DNA from: Methanomethylovorans sp041447285 | GTDB lineage: Archaea; Halobacteriota; Methanosarcinia; Methanosarcinales; Methanosarcinaceae | Direction: 5' to 3' | Length of the DNA stretch: 64,000 nucleotides | Assembly (NCBI RefSeq): GCF_041447285.1 | Contig: NZ_JBGMEB010000020.1 | Coordinates: forward strand, 24,310-88,309 | Part shown: positions 9,911 through 18,926 of the stretch, one piece after another | How positions within the stretch are numbered: the first letter of the stretch is position 1 | Layout: each line of letters begins with the position of its first letter | Notes under the pieces: model-generated | Seen by the model: the letters and a program-made list of their open reading frames with translations, nothing else | Database searches by the model: none | What the model was told of the DNA's origin: nothing | Program-made: the position numbers and the translations under genes

Positions 9911-10117
9911 TTTTTAAAAATGAGGCATAGTCACATACAAGAGACCGCTTCTTGTAGAGTACTTTCATAAATGCAAAGACTAAATACAATCCAGTTCGTC
10001 ACTAATATAGGAAATGCTTCTTAAACCAACGAGGGGTGATAAAATATTAGATAATGTTGGTATAAAACGTAAAAAAATGAGCATATTGGAAATGAGCAAG
10101 AAGAAGCTGATAATAAA

Positions 10118-10810
10118 ATGCATGCTGCATCTATAAAGAATTCCATAGGTATGGAGTTCGTGCTTATCCCTGCCGGGGAGCTTAGGATGGATTCTAATAA
10201 GTATAGCTATGCAACACCCGTTGACATAGTGATCATCCAAAAACCATTCTATCTTGGAAAATATTTAGTGACCCAGAAAGAATGGAAATCGGTGATGGGC
10301 AACGATCCCTCATGTTTTGAAGGAGATGACAGACCTGTTGAATGCGTTTCCTGGAATGATGTACAGGAGTTTATCACAAAGCTAAATACGAAGGAAGGCA
10401 CTGATAAGTACCGTCTGCCCACCGAAGCAGAGTGGGAATATGCTTGCAGAGCGGGCACGACCACGAGATATTCTTTTGGAGACGCCGATTCAAAATTGGG
10501 GAAATATGCATGGTATTATGGTAACTCCGAGCATGAGACTCATCCGGTAGGTCAGAAGAAACCGAATCTATGGGGATTGTATGATATGCATGGTAATGTG
10601 TGGGAATGGTGTCAGAACAGATCTTATGGAAATTCTGAGGATGATCTGGCTTATGCTAATACCTGGGAAGATGTTGCTGTTTCCAGCCCGGCTCTACGTG
10701 GTGGTGGCTGGGTTAACTATCCAAAGAAATGTCGATCAGCCTATCGTATAACCTTTCACCCGAACTATGGCCACTACTCGCTTGGCTTCCGCCTCTGCAG
10801 GTCATTGTAA
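10118..10810 (+). CDS. Formylglycine-generating-enzyme-like (SUMF1 domain) protein
   Basis: A single FGE/SUMF1 domain of the fold also found in EgtB and PvdO. Landmarks are GMEFVLIPAGE near residues 10-20, PVTQ-like KYLVTQKEW, PVECVSWNDV, YRLPTEAEWEYACRAG, GLYDMHGNVWEWC and the C-terminal RGGGW...GFRLCRSL. True formylglycine-generating enzymes use two cysteines after the RGGSW motif; here the first position is Asn (WVNYPKKC) and only the second cysteine remains, so sulfatase activation is unlikely. The frame is open upstream to 10073 but has no other good start. The role is unknown. Confidence 0.8.
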   Translation: MHAASIKNSIGMEFVLIPAGELRMDSNKYSYATPVDIVIIQKPFYLGKYLVTQKEWKSVMGNDPSCFEGDDRPVECVSWNDVQEFITKLNTKEGTDKYRLPTEAEWEYACRAGTTTRYSFGDADSKLGKYAWYYGNSEHETHPVGQKKPNLWGLYDMHGNVWEWCQNRSYGNSEDDLAYANTWEDVAVSSPALRGGGWVNYPKKCRSAYRITFHPNYGHYSLGFRLCRSL

Positions 10811-10855
10811 GTATTATTAGTATCATTATTGAGGCAATAATAATATGAGATCATT

Positions 10856-11509
10856 TCAATACTTTCTATCCCCGAATATCGAAGAACCAATACGCACCAT
10901 AGTGGCTCCTTCTTCTATAGCAACTTTATAGTCACCTGACATGCCCATTGACAGCTCCCTTATAGCAATATTTTCCTGGTTTTTCTGCTGCAACTCATCA
11001 AAAAGGGCTTTCATCCTTCTGAAATATGATCTTGTTTCTTCTGGAGATTCAAAGGGAGGTATACACATCAGACCCCTAACATGGACATTTTTCAGTGCAG
11101 GAACCTCAGTAAGTACCTGTGCTATCGAGTTCTCTGCAAAGCCGAATTTCTGAGACTCATTGCCTATGTTCACCTGAAGAAAGACCTTCTGTATCTTATT
11201 TACGGCTCTGGCTTTCTTATCAATATCCTGTATCAGCTTCAGGGAATCGACTGACTGTATCACATCAAAGAGCTGAATAGCTTTTTTAACCTTATTTGAC
11301 TGCAAATGTCCTATAAGGTGCTTTTCACAAGGCAACAGATCATCACGTTTTTCTTCATATTCCTGAACCTTGTTCTCCCCAATGATGGTGGCTCCTGCCT
11401 TTATGGCCTCATTTATCTTCTGAACATCTACTGTCTTAGTGACACAAACCAATTTTGTGTTACCCAGTTCCTTGAGTATTGCCTTTACATTCTCTTCGAC
11501 TGTCATCAT
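10856..11509 (-). CDS. YggS/PLPBP family pyridoxal phosphate homeostasis protein
   Basis: Cytosolic PLP-binding TIM-barrel protein with no known enzymatic activity; family members keep free PLP and amino acid pools in balance. Signature stretches are LVCVTKTV, with the PLP lysine (about residue 25), IGENKVQEY, HLIGHLQSNK, VNIGNESQKFGF and LSMGMSGDYKVAIEEG followed by VRIGSSIFG. The 217-residue length is typical. The Met-Met start leaves a one-codon ambiguity. It is monocistronic, convergent with the FGE-like gene. Confidence 0.9.
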   Translation of the reverse strand: MMTVEENVKAILKELGNTKLVCVTKTVDVQKINEAIKAGATIIGENKVQEYEEKRDDLLPCEKHLIGHLQSNKVKKAIQLFDVIQSVDSLKLIQDIDKKARAVNKIQKVFLQVNIGNESQKFGFAENSIAQVLTEVPALKNVHVRGLMCIPPFESPEETRSYFRRMKALFDELQQKNQENIAIRELSMGMSGDYKVAIEEGATMVRIGSSIFGDRKY

Positions 11510-11621
11510 ATTCCCGGAATCTTTTCATTTAATCAGTGTAACCGTGGCAATATAAACTAAATACAAGGGTTTGATATAAAAAATTCGTTCGGTTCATTTC
11601 TTATAGAAGCAGAAACTGTCA

Positions 11622-12011
11622 CTAATCACAGTTTGTGCAGCTTATTTCTTCCACTTGCATGGTTACAATGCATTTCTTTCCGAGATATCCGGTTCCCCAA
11701 TCTAGTAAAGTTTTCAATACTGGAAGAACAGTTCTTCCAAAATCTGTAATTGTGTATTCGACTTTTGGAGGAATCTCAGGATACACTTTTCTTGATATCA
11801 GTCCATCGTCTTCAAGCTCACGCAATTGTTTTGTAAGCATCTTTGGGGACACATCAGGAATAAGCTGCTGAATTTTGTTATAACGTAAAGTGTTATTTGC
11901 CAGTAGGCAAAGTATCATTGGTTTCCACTTGCCGCCTATTACATCCAAAGTTGCCTCAATGGGACAACAACAGTGATTATTATTGTTTTTTCCACATTCT
12001 GTGATTTGCAT
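11622..12011 (-). CDS. HxlR-type winged-helix regulator
   Basis: DNA-binding repressor or activator of the HxlR family. The typical core IGGKWKPMILCLL (about residues 25-37), the recognition region ISPKML-like VSPKMLTKQLRELEDDGLI and the wing EIPPKVEYTITDFG are all present. Cysteines cluster at both ends (HCCCPIE near residue 13, CTNC at the C-terminus), which suggests sensing of redox state, metal or electrophiles. It is divergent from the iron-sulfur flavoprotein gene, its probable target. Confidence 0.88.
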   Translation of the reverse strand: MQITECGKNNNNHCCCPIEATLDVIGGKWKPMILCLLANNTLRYNKIQQLIPDVSPKMLTKQLRELEDDGLISRKVYPEIPPKVEYTITDFGRTVLPVLKTLLDWGTGYLGKKCIVTMQVEEISCTNCD

Positions 12012-12013
12012 TG

Positions 12014-12066
12014 TACCATACCAGTAAGTTACTATCCTAAATGATTGTATGGTATATAAATATAGT
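12014..12066. promoter_or_regulatory. Putative HxlR operator and divergent promoter
   Basis: Immediately before the HxlR gene lies an inverted pair TACCATAC (12014-12021) / GTATGGTA (12047-12054). Between the arms is a palindrome AGTAA-G-TTACT (12023-12033). A TATA-like TATATAAATATA follows at 12053-12064, placed to drive the flavoprotein gene. The geometry suits autoregulation plus control of the divergent gene; binding is inferred. Confidence 0.5.
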
Positions 12067-12141
12067 AAGCATAATAGAACTAAAGAATACCCGATGGGTC
12101 ATTCTTCTGAATCCAAGGAAATGATTATGGAGGACTAGCAA

Positions 12142-12699
12142 ATGAAAACTATAGGTATTATTGGAAGCCCCAGAATTAACGGGAACACTGCCACACTTGT
12201 AAAACAGACCCTTGAGTCTGCAGCAGAAGCCGGAGCTGAAACAGAATTATTCTACCTCAATGAACTGGAGTTCAAAGGCTGCCAGGGATGCGGGTACTGT
12301 AAGATCCACGATAAATGCAAACTGCAAGATGACCTTACCAAAGTATTGAATGAAATGGTAAAAGCTGATTCAATCGTCATGGGTTCCCCGATATATTTCA
12401 GCCAGTTTACAGGGCAGATGCGCTTATTCCTTGACAGGTGCTATTCTCTTATCAATCCGGATTTCTCTCCCCGTGTAGCTCCTGGAAAAAAAGCCGTGCT
12501 TGTAGGCTCTCACGGAGCACCTGTAGCTGCTATGTATGCCCCTGTATTTGAGGAATTTGCCGGAAACCTCAAGAATTTCATGGGTGTCGAGACCATTGAT
12601 ACGATCATAGCCGCAGGATACAGCGAACCCGGTTCTGTAAAAAGCAATGCTGAACTAATGAGTAGAGCAAAAGCGGCGGGTTTGAAGCTGGCAGAGTGA
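12142..12699 (+). CDS. Iron-sulfur flavoprotein (Isf family)
   Basis: Flavodoxin-fold protein that binds FMN and, through the compact motif CQGCGYCKIHDKC (C-X2-C-X2-C-X5-C, about residues 47-59), a 4Fe-4S cluster. In Methanosarcina, Isf accepts electrons from ferredoxin and can reduce oxygen or peroxide. The FMN phosphate loop is GSPRINGNTATL at about 8-19 and the second flavin loop GSPIYFSQFTGQMR at about 80. It is divergent from an HxlR regulator and followed by a hairpin terminator. A ribosome site GGAGGA precedes ATG 12142. Confidence 0.9.
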   Translation: MKTIGIIGSPRINGNTATLVKQTLESAAEAGAETELFYLNELEFKGCQGCGYCKIHDKCKLQDDLTKVLNEMVKADSIVMGSPIYFSQFTGQMRLFLDRCYSLINPDFSPRVAPGKKAVLVGSHGAPVAAMYAPVFEEFAGNLKNFMGVETIDTIIAAGYSEPGSVKSNAELMSRAKAAGLKLAE

Positions 12700-12714
12700 A
12701 TAAATATTCAAAAA

Positions 12715-12734
12715 AGGAGCTATAAAAAGCTCCT
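12715..12734 (+). terminator. Hairpin after iron-sulfur flavoprotein gene
   Basis: AGGAGCT and AGCTCCT form a 7-bp stem around a 6-base loop, 16 bp after the stop codon; a T-rich stretch follows near 12747-12759. It may also serve the convergent FKBP gene. Confidence 0.6.
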
Positions 12735-12795
12735 CTTCACCAGCTTTTTGTTTTTGTATTTTGAAATCTCTTGGCTTGACAAGTTAAAATAAACT

Positions 12796-13230
12796 TTATG
12801 CTTCAATGACCTTAATGCTGAATGTCAGAGCCTGACCGGCAAGCGGGTGGTTGATATCAAGTGTTATTGTCTCGTCCGTTACTTCAGTAACCATTGCAGG
12901 CATTTGTTGACCATCCTCCGTACCTAGTGTCAGGATCATTCCAATCTCAACCTCCACATCAGACTGAAGGATTGATCTTGGGAATGATTGTGTAAGGTCC
13001 GGATTTATTTCGCCGTAGGCTTCGCAAGCTTCTATTCTGAAGGTTTTCTCTTCCCCTATTTCCATGCCCCTTACTGCATCTTCAAAACCTGGTATGACCT
13101 GACCTGCTCCAACAGTGAATTCAAGTAGTTGATCATGATCTGCAGAACTATCAAAAACAGTGCCGTCATCCAGTGTGCCGGTATAATCTATCTTAATTGT
13201 ATCTCCATCTTTTATTGGCAAAAATATCAA
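12796..13230 (-). CDS. FKBP-type peptidyl-prolyl isomerase (SlyD-like)
   Basis: Prolyl isomerase and chaperone with the archaeal short FKBP layout: FKBP core (KIDYTGTLDDGTVFDSS, GAGQVIPGFEDAVRGM), an inserted-flap domain in the middle, and the FKBP strand HPLAGQALTFSIKVIE at the C-terminus. The stretch around GDTIKIDYTG is family-typical, and relatives usually begin about three residues before KDGD. The TTG at 13221 is therefore as likely as the TTG at 13230 used here. It is probably cytosolic. Confidence 0.9.
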   Translation of the reverse strand: MIFLPIKDGDTIKIDYTGTLDDGTVFDSSADHDQLLEFTVGAGQVIPGFEDAVRGMEIGEEKTFRIEACEAYGEINPDLTQSFPRSILQSDVEVEIGMILTLGTEDGQQMPAMVTEVTDETITLDINHPLAGQALTFSIKVIEA

Positions 13231-13312
13231 CTCGGTTTATCAAAATAAGTAAAAACTCATTTTTGTGCAAAGAGGAATTGACATTACTTAGGCTTTTTGG
13301 TGAAGATAAATG

Positions 13313-13954
13313 TTATAGTCCTTTCAATAATTCTGCGTATTTCTCCAAACGCTGCTTACCTGTTTCCTTTGACTGGCTGTTTGCAGCAAACATAATGTAC
13401 GAAGGCAGGACCTCAAGTCCCGTATACTCAAATATGCAATGAGTGATGTACTTTAAGAGATCATTGATATCTCCGTGTGCCCCACCTTTGGAATACAGGC
13501 TTTCATCTGCACCTGTGGTAATGGTCATCATGACCTTTTTACCCTTTAACAAGCCCTTATCGTAGACACCCTGAGTAATGGGGTCAAATGCAAAACCTGC
13601 TGCAAAAATCCTGTCTAGCCACCCCTTCATAATGGCAGGCATGCCGGTGAAGTAGATTGGGAACTGGAATATCAGCAGGTCCGCCCACTTCACTTTTTCC
13701 ATTTCTTCCATTATATCCGGTACAAATGTACCCGTCTTGCTTGCATTGATTTGTTCCGGAAACAGGTGTAAAATGTCTTTATTTTTCCTTTGCAAGAAAT
13801 CACTGGCATCAAGCACAGGCTTGAACTTCATGGAATACAGATCACTAACCTTTATTTCATGACCTGCATTTTCCAGAGTCTCAAGAGCGGTTGTCTTCAG
13901 TGCTGCATTAAAAGATGCTGGTTCCTGGTGCGCATATATGTAGAGTATATTCAT
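13313..13954 (-). CDS. NAD(P)H:quinone oxidoreductase-like flavoprotein
   Basis: Flavodoxin-like fold of the NQO1/KefF/MdaB group, two-electron reductases of quinones or electrophiles. The start ILYIYAHQEPASFNAAL matches the FMN/FAD phosphate loop. The middle LLIFQFPIYFTGMPAIMKGWLDR and the later TTGADES...GGAHGD loop are family marks. ATG 13954 is chosen because GGGGAG lies 5 bases before it; a longer TTG start would overlap that site. Substrate and cofactor choice are unknown. Confidence 0.85.
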   Translation of the reverse strand: MNILYIYAHQEPASFNAALKTTALETLENAGHEIKVSDLYSMKFKPVLDASDFLQRKNKDILHLFPEQINASKTGTFVPDIMEEMEKVKWADLLIFQFPIYFTGMPAIMKGWLDRIFAAGFAFDPITQGVYDKGLLKGKKVMMTITTGADESLYSKGGAHGDINDLLKYITHCIFEYTGLEVLPSYIMFAANSQSKETGKQRLEKYAELLKGL

Positions 13955-14041
13955 AAATCTCCCCAATTCTTTTATAGGGCTGTACTATTTGAAAATATCC
14001 TTTGCTTAAAGAAAGGGCAAATATCTAAAAAAGAAAAGATA

Positions 14042-14063
14042 TTCCCTCAGCTGTGAGAGGGAA
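14042..14063 (-). terminator. Hairpin downstream of truncated permease
   Basis: TTCCCTC / GAGGGAA form a perfect 7-bp stem around an 8-base loop, 14 bp past the permease stop on the minus strand. Confidence 0.5.
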
Positions 14064-14076
14064 CTTTCTGTGCAAT

Positions 14077-14955
14077 TCAATGTGCAACTGATTGCATTTT
14101 TCTAGCTTCTAACTGGACTTCATGTTGTGAGTAGAACCACAACGGTATGTACAGGCTCAGCACAATAAAACCTACAATTGTTGAAGTCCAGCCTATCTCA
14201 AGGCTATTGAGATAGATTATCCCAATAAGGCACAGAGGCAGGTTGAAAAGTCCAAAGAGCAATGCAACGTTCTTCCAGCCAGATGGTGCCTTGAAAGGTC
14301 TGTCCAGACCAGCAAGCCTTGGGTTAGTCTTGGCCTTAACATATGCGAACAGGCTAATACCGTTAGCACAGACATATCCTATGGCAGATGCTGCAAGAAT
14401 GGCAGTAGGTGTTCCAAAAGATATGAGTGCCAGGTTGAAGAGAGCAATAACTATCATAGCAAAGACAGGAGTTCCATTTGCATTGATCTTACTAAATACG
14501 TGTGGAAGATTACCCTCGATTGCCATGGAGTGCATAGCTCTTGCAGATCCAAGAAAAGCTGTCTGGATGATCAAAATCATTGCTGCCACAAGCATGATAA
14601 TGGATATGTATGCTCCTATTGGCCCCATTGCAGCTTGTGCCAGTGGCAACATGGGTGAAATAGGCTGCGCGAGAATTCCTTCAATGCCCAATGTTCCGGT
14701 AACTGCTGCCTGGACAAGAATGAAAGTGAACAGGCAGACGAAACCACAGCTAAACAGAGCCTTTGGAACATCAGAGTGTGGTTTCTTGTATTCAGGGCCA
14801 TAGATAGCTGCTGTTTCCCAGGCGCATGCGCTCCACTGTGCCATGGCAAAAATACCCAGCAGGATCAATATGTGTGAGAGATCCCAGGCCCAGTCCGTGG
14901 GGAGCCATGAACCAGTGATGTTGGATAGTACAAAGTCAGAAGATATGGAGAGCAT
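14077..14955 (-). pseudogene. APC-family amino acid permease, N-terminal third missing
   Basis: About 290 codons of an amino acid/polyamine permease, with about seven membrane segments and typical features (WETAAIYGPEYKKPHSDVPKAL, FLGSARAMHSMAIEGNLP, DRPFKAP). Full-length relatives have about 450-500 residues and twelve segments, so the first five or so segments are absent. The coding sequence runs straight into a plus-strand histidine kinase fragment at about 14930-14945. The apparent start MLSISSD is read from the kinase DNA in antisense. It is almost certainly non-functional unless the join is an assembly artefact. Confidence 0.8.
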
Positions 14956-15355
14956 TGATTTTTCAGACTACATCATAAAACTTGTCAACGACTTATCCAA
15001 CTCTTACATGATGGATACCGGAGACATCAATATTCGCACACACATTGATGCTATTTTTCTGGATATGGATGTAGCCATACCTCTTGGTATGATCGTCAAC
15101 GAGCTGGTTTCCAATTCTTTTAAACATGCTTTCCGATCAGGAGATAAAGGAGATATTCTCATAGACCTGAGCTATGATGGCGAAATGTTCACACTTGTAG
15201 TATGTGATAACGGTGCAGGGTTCCCTGAAGAAGTGAATTTCAGGGAAACGGAATCTTTGGGACTGCAGCTTGTGACTACATTAGTTGACCAGATAGATGG
15301 GACCATAGAACTCCAAAGAACTGAAGGTACCAGATTTATAATCACGTTCAAATGA
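14933..15355 (+). pseudogene. Histidine kinase C-terminal fragment (HATPase domain)
   Basis: In-frame kinase-like sequence begins at about SEDMESIDFSDYI and contains the N box NELVSNSFKHAF, the G1 box DNGAGFPE and the G2 region LGLQLV, i.e. an ATPase domain of the HisKA_2-linked kind. The phospho-accepting histidine region and all sensor domains are missing. An ATG is available at 14945, and a longer frame extends upstream only through antisense permease DNA. The response regulator 20 bp downstream was probably its partner. Confidence 0.75.
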
Positions 15356-15375
15356 ATGAAAAAAGGTGAAAAATC

Positions 15376-15798
15376 GTGGATGAAATAAAGATATTGATCG
15401 TTGAGGACGAGAATATAATTGCTCTTAATATAAAGAAAAAACTAAAAAGTTTTGGTTATGCTGTGCCTGCCATTGTCTCTACAGGTGAAGAGGCCGTTAA
15501 AATGGCTGAGATCATTTCACCTGATCTTATCCTTATGGATATCATGCTCAAAGGAGATATGGATGGAGTGAAAGCTGCAGAAGAAATCAAAAAAAGGTTT
15601 TCTATCCCCGTTATCTATCTTACGGCTTACTCTGACGACAAGGTACTGGATAGGGCAAAGGTAACGGAACCTTATAGATACATCGTGAAGCCTTTTAAGG
15701 CTATAGATCTGCGTTCCAATATCGAGATGGCACTGTACAGGCATAGCATGCAGAAAAGTACGGATAATGAAAGAGCTTCATGCGAGGGGAGCACATAG
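15376..15798 (+). CDS. Response regulator receiver-domain protein
   Basis: Stand-alone CheY-like receiver of 140 residues. The acidic pair is in LIVEDEN, the phospho-accepting Asp in LILMDIML (about residue 54), the Thr in VIYLTAYSD and the Lys in IVKPF. A GTG start follows GGTGA. No output domain is present; the last 18 or so residues are polar. Its cognate kinase was probably the truncated gene just upstream. Confidence 0.9.
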   Translation: MDEIKILIVEDENIIALNIKKKLKSFGYAVPAIVSTGEEAVKMAEIISPDLILMDIMLKGDMDGVKAAEEIKKRFSIPVIYLTAYSDDKVLDRAKVTEPYRYIVKPFKAIDLRSNIEMALYRHSMQKSTDNERASCEGST

Positions 15799-15866
15799 TT
15801 TAATATCAGTTCTTATACCATGACTCCTTATAACCAGAACAGTATAATATATTATAGAGAGGGGTA

Positions 15867-16602
15867 ATGCAGGCTTCCTTGATAGACACCATGCTGAACT
15901 CTGAGAAGAGAAAAAAATCTCTTGCTTCTGCTTCTGGAAGGGGAGAAAGACCGTGACCAGATCAAGACAGCCCTTAATGTTACTTCTACTGCTATTATCC
16001 CCCAGATCAAGAAACTTAAAGAGGCAGGTCTTGTCCTTCAGGAAGAAGACAATTATCGACTTTCATACATGGGTCAGGTGCTGGTTGAGAATATGCTTCC
16101 TTACCTCAATATTGTAGAGGTTTTTGAGGAAAACGAAGAATACTGGTTAACCCGTAATCTTAAGGGTATACCCTGGCCTCTCTTAAAAAGACTTGGGGAA
16201 CTTGGAAATTACCTTCTCATAGAGCCGGATCTCAATTACCTATTTGAGTTTCCCCGGGAGTTCAGGGAAAATATCTTCAAATCAAATTTTGTTATGGCTT
16301 TTACTGCGTACTTCCATCCCGAATATCCTGTCATCTACTCAAAGCTTGCCGAGCAGGGAGTGAATGTTTCCCTTATACTTACACCTTCTGTACTTGAAAG
16401 ACTTCAAAAGGACTATGCTGAAGAGATGAATAAAATATCTGCCTTCGAGAACACGAAGATTTTTGTAACGGATGAGGTATCAGGGCTAGCCACTATCGTG
16501 ACAACTGATCGATTTTTATTTTTATGTTTCTTCAACAAAAGTGGCCACTATGATCACCGTGTGATCATGAGCTTTGATCCACGTGCTCTGCAGTGGAGCT
16601 AG
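15867..16602 (+). pseudogene. DUF1724-type methanogen regulator with frameshift near the start
   Basis: Winged-helix N-terminus plus the archaeal DUF1724 (FilR1-like) domain, as in methanogen regulators of the MreA type. From ATG 15867 (GAGGGG ribosome site) the start MQASLIDTMLNSEKRK fits the family, but an A7 run at 15911-15917 shifts the frame to an early stop. One fewer A would read on as NLLLLLEGEKD and give an intact protein of about 244 residues. In the present sequence only the downstream frame from TTG 15922 is open (226 residues). It is either a recent mutation or a homopolymer error. Confidence 0.75.
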
Positions 16603-16749
16603 GAGCTATTTCGAAATTATCAGGAAAATGCCAGAAAGTTGATCATGGAATGAGATTGACAGGATGCAATTCTTGGTCCCCTTGAATACCAAACCTTTTT
16701 ACACATGTATATCAGAAATATAACAAGGATTTCTGAAAGTGATGTTTCT

Positions 16750-17730
16750 ATGGATGTGCTATGGTTTGATCAGTCCGATGTTCAAAGCTTGCTGGATATG
16801 CATTCCACAATAGAAGCTGTGGAGAATGGGTTCAGACAGCATGGTCTTAAAAAGGTGCAAATGCCTCCTAAATCTTATCTCTATTTCCAAAAATACAATG
16901 GAGATCTGCGCACCATGCCGGTGTATATAGAGGAAGAGGATATTGCAGGTGTAAAAATAGTAAATGTGCATCCCGATAATCATCAGAAGGGTCTGCCTAC
17001 TGTGATGGCAGTTATTGTGCTTAATTCTACGCAAACTGGTGCACCTCTTGCTATTATGGATGGGACATTCATTACAGATATGCGTACAGGTGCTGCCGGA
17101 GGTGTGGCCGCAAAATATCTTGCCAGAAAAGACTCACATATTGTGGGCATGGTAGGCGTAGGAGACCAGGCTCGTACCCAGTTACTTGCTCTATCCCAGG
17201 TCATGGACATCCAAAAAGTGAAGCTGTTTTGCAGGAATATGAGTCACTGTGATCATTTTGAGAAAGATATGAGCCATCTCATGAGCTGTGAGTTTCTGAA
17301 AAAGGACAAGATAAAGGATGTATGTGATTGCGACATCCTGGTGACCACCACTCCTGTACGTGAACCAATAGTCATGTCTGAATGGATTAAGGAAGGCACG
17401 CATATCAATGCAATAGGAGCAGATGCAAAAGGTAAAGAAGAACTGGACCCTCAGCTACTGCTACGTGCTAAAGTGATAGTAGATGATATGGTACAGGCAT
17501 CACATTCTGGTGAGGTAAATGTACCTCTGTTAAATGGTATAATTACGCAAAAGCAAATCTACTGCGAACTTGGAGAAGTAGTCTGTGGTATTCATCCTGG
17601 AAGGCAGTCTGATGATGAGATAACCATTTTTGACTCCACAGGACTTGCAGTGCAGGATATAGTCACTGCCAATATGATATACAAGAAAGCTCTTGAGCAT
17701 GGCATGGGTCAAAGCATAAGGATGTTCTGA
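16750..17730 (+). CDS. Ornithine cyclodeaminase/mu-crystallin family enzyme
   Basis: NAD(P)-dependent Rossmann-fold enzyme of the OCD/mu-crystallin family, which includes archaeal alanine dehydrogenase and ornithine cyclodeaminase. The substrate-site region is MPPKSYLYF...GDLRTMPVYI and the central TFITDMRTGAAGGVAAKYLA. The nucleotide loop GMVGVGDQARTQLLAL lies at about 130-145 and the late Asp in FDSTGLAVQD. The ATG at 16750 is preferred; a longer frame begins at 16705 without a ribosome site. Which amino acid it uses cannot be told. Confidence 0.82.
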   Translation: MDVLWFDQSDVQSLLDMHSTIEAVENGFRQHGLKKVQMPPKSYLYFQKYNGDLRTMPVYIEEEDIAGVKIVNVHPDNHQKGLPTVMAVIVLNSTQTGAPLAIMDGTFITDMRTGAAGGVAAKYLARKDSHIVGMVGVGDQARTQLLALSQVMDIQKVKLFCRNMSHCDHFEKDMSHLMSCEFLKKDKIKDVCDCDILVTTTPVREPIVMSEWIKEGTHINAIGADAKGKEELDPQLLLRAKVIVDDMVQASHSGEVNVPLLNGIITQKQIYCELGEVVCGIHPGRQSDDEITIFDSTGLAVQDIVTANMIYKKALEHGMGQSIRMF

Positions 17731-18065
17731 GAAGAACTTAAATTCGGATTCTGATATAAAAATCTATTCCTTTTTTTAGTTGATACTAAAAGATATTTAA
17801 AAGCATCTTAGGCATGCTTTTATATTAACAAAATGATCCTCTTGGAGAGGATAGAGGTATTAACAAAAAAGGCTTGAACTAACTATGAATAGTATTGCAG
17901 ATTTTATACTATTAGAATTAATCAAAATTTAATTCCTTAGAGCCTATTGATATTAGAGACTCAACTGAGTATAAAAAATATTATATATATATCATCTATT
18001 TTTTAATCAAATATTTATGCTTCTTCTGCTGTGCATTTTTTGCTATTGAATCTAAAAGTGAAATC
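17731..18065. other. AT-rich intergenic region
   Basis: 335 bp of very AT-rich sequence with TATA-like runs (for example around 17975-17990). I find no open frame, repeat or RNA gene. It probably carries the promoter of the next gene. Confidence 0.4.
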
Positions 18066-18920
18066 ATGTACACCTTTTATATATTTGTTCCATTAAAATC
18101 TAGACTCATTACTTTAATGGTGGTGGATGCAATGCCCGTTGAAGAGAACACTACAATAAAAACGATAGTAGATAAAATCGCTTTTAATGTCAAAAACTAC
18201 AATTTGGATAACAAGCGATACAATGTTGACTACCATCGTTTTATCAGTTCCAGATCTAATGGAATAAAAAAAGAAAATGGTTTAAGCAACTGGCTTAAAA
18301 AATCAGAAGCCAGCAATTCGATTTTCATATTTCTTAGGAATTTCAATATGAATGCCCGCGCAAGTAAACTCGTCGAGATAACAACATTTCATATGAACAT
18401 ACAAAAGATACTTAAAAATATAGATGTTGATTGCTTAAATTGTTTTGATATGTCAATGAGCCCACTATCGTTTCAATGTGGAACTTCAACAGTCGCTGAT
18501 GAACTAAAAAAGCTCTTTAATTACTGTGCCTCTCCTGGCATATTCTCAAATTCCGGTGGTTTTGTAATTGGAAGTAAAGTTATCCACTGTATTTTCCCTC
18601 ACATCTGCCCTATGATAGATGCACATCACATCGGCATTTCTTTAAATCGAATTCATGCAGATGATTATTTCCCTCCTGGAAATAGCTGGAAAGATTATTT
18701 AGGTTATTCTCCAATCGGAAAGTTAAATCCTTCCACCCAAGGGGCAGGAAGAAATTCTTGGAAGGATGATCAATTTCTATGTTCTATTGGTTTTTATTCC
18801 CGTATCTATCAACAGTGGCAGAAAGACAATGGAGAGCCAGGAATAGATGCTTTTTTAAAACTTGATATGCGTAACCATTGCTCCGGTATTCCCAGAATTA
18901 TAGAAAAAGCTCTTTGGTAA
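18066..18920 (+). CDS. Protein of unknown function
   Basis: A 284-residue soluble-looking protein that I do not recognise. It is rich in Asn, Lys and aromatic residues. Near residues 165-195 is a His/Cys-rich stretch (CIFPHICPMIDAHHIG) that could bind metal. The N-terminus MYTFYIFVPL may be over-called; an in-frame Met lies at 18132 (MPVEEN). It stands alone between an intergenic region and a convergent membrane protein gene that ends 7 bp away. The AT-rich composition hints at transfer. Confidence 0.6.
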   Translation: MYTFYIFVPLKSRLITLMVVDAMPVEENTTIKTIVDKIAFNVKNYNLDNKRYNVDYHRFISSRSNGIKKENGLSNWLKKSEASNSIFIFLRNFNMNARASKLVEITTFHMNIQKILKNIDVDCLNCFDMSMSPLSFQCGTSTVADELKKLFNYCASPGIFSNSGGFVIGSKVIHCIFPHICPMIDAHHIGISLNRIHADDYFPPGNSWKDYLGYSPIGKLNPSTQGAGRNSWKDDQFLCSIGFYSRIYQQWQKDNGEPGIDAFLKLDMRNHCSGIPRIIEKALW

Positions 18921-18926
18921 ATCAAA

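Noticed and set aside
14843..14932. Longer N-terminus for the kinase fragment starting at 14843
   Set aside because: These codons are antisense to well-conserved permease sequence and do not look like a kinase.
15911..15917. Programmed -1 frameshift at A AAA AAA in the DUF1724 gene
   Set aside because: The heptamer suits -1 slippage, but the downstream family frame requires a +1 change, so this mechanism does not fit.
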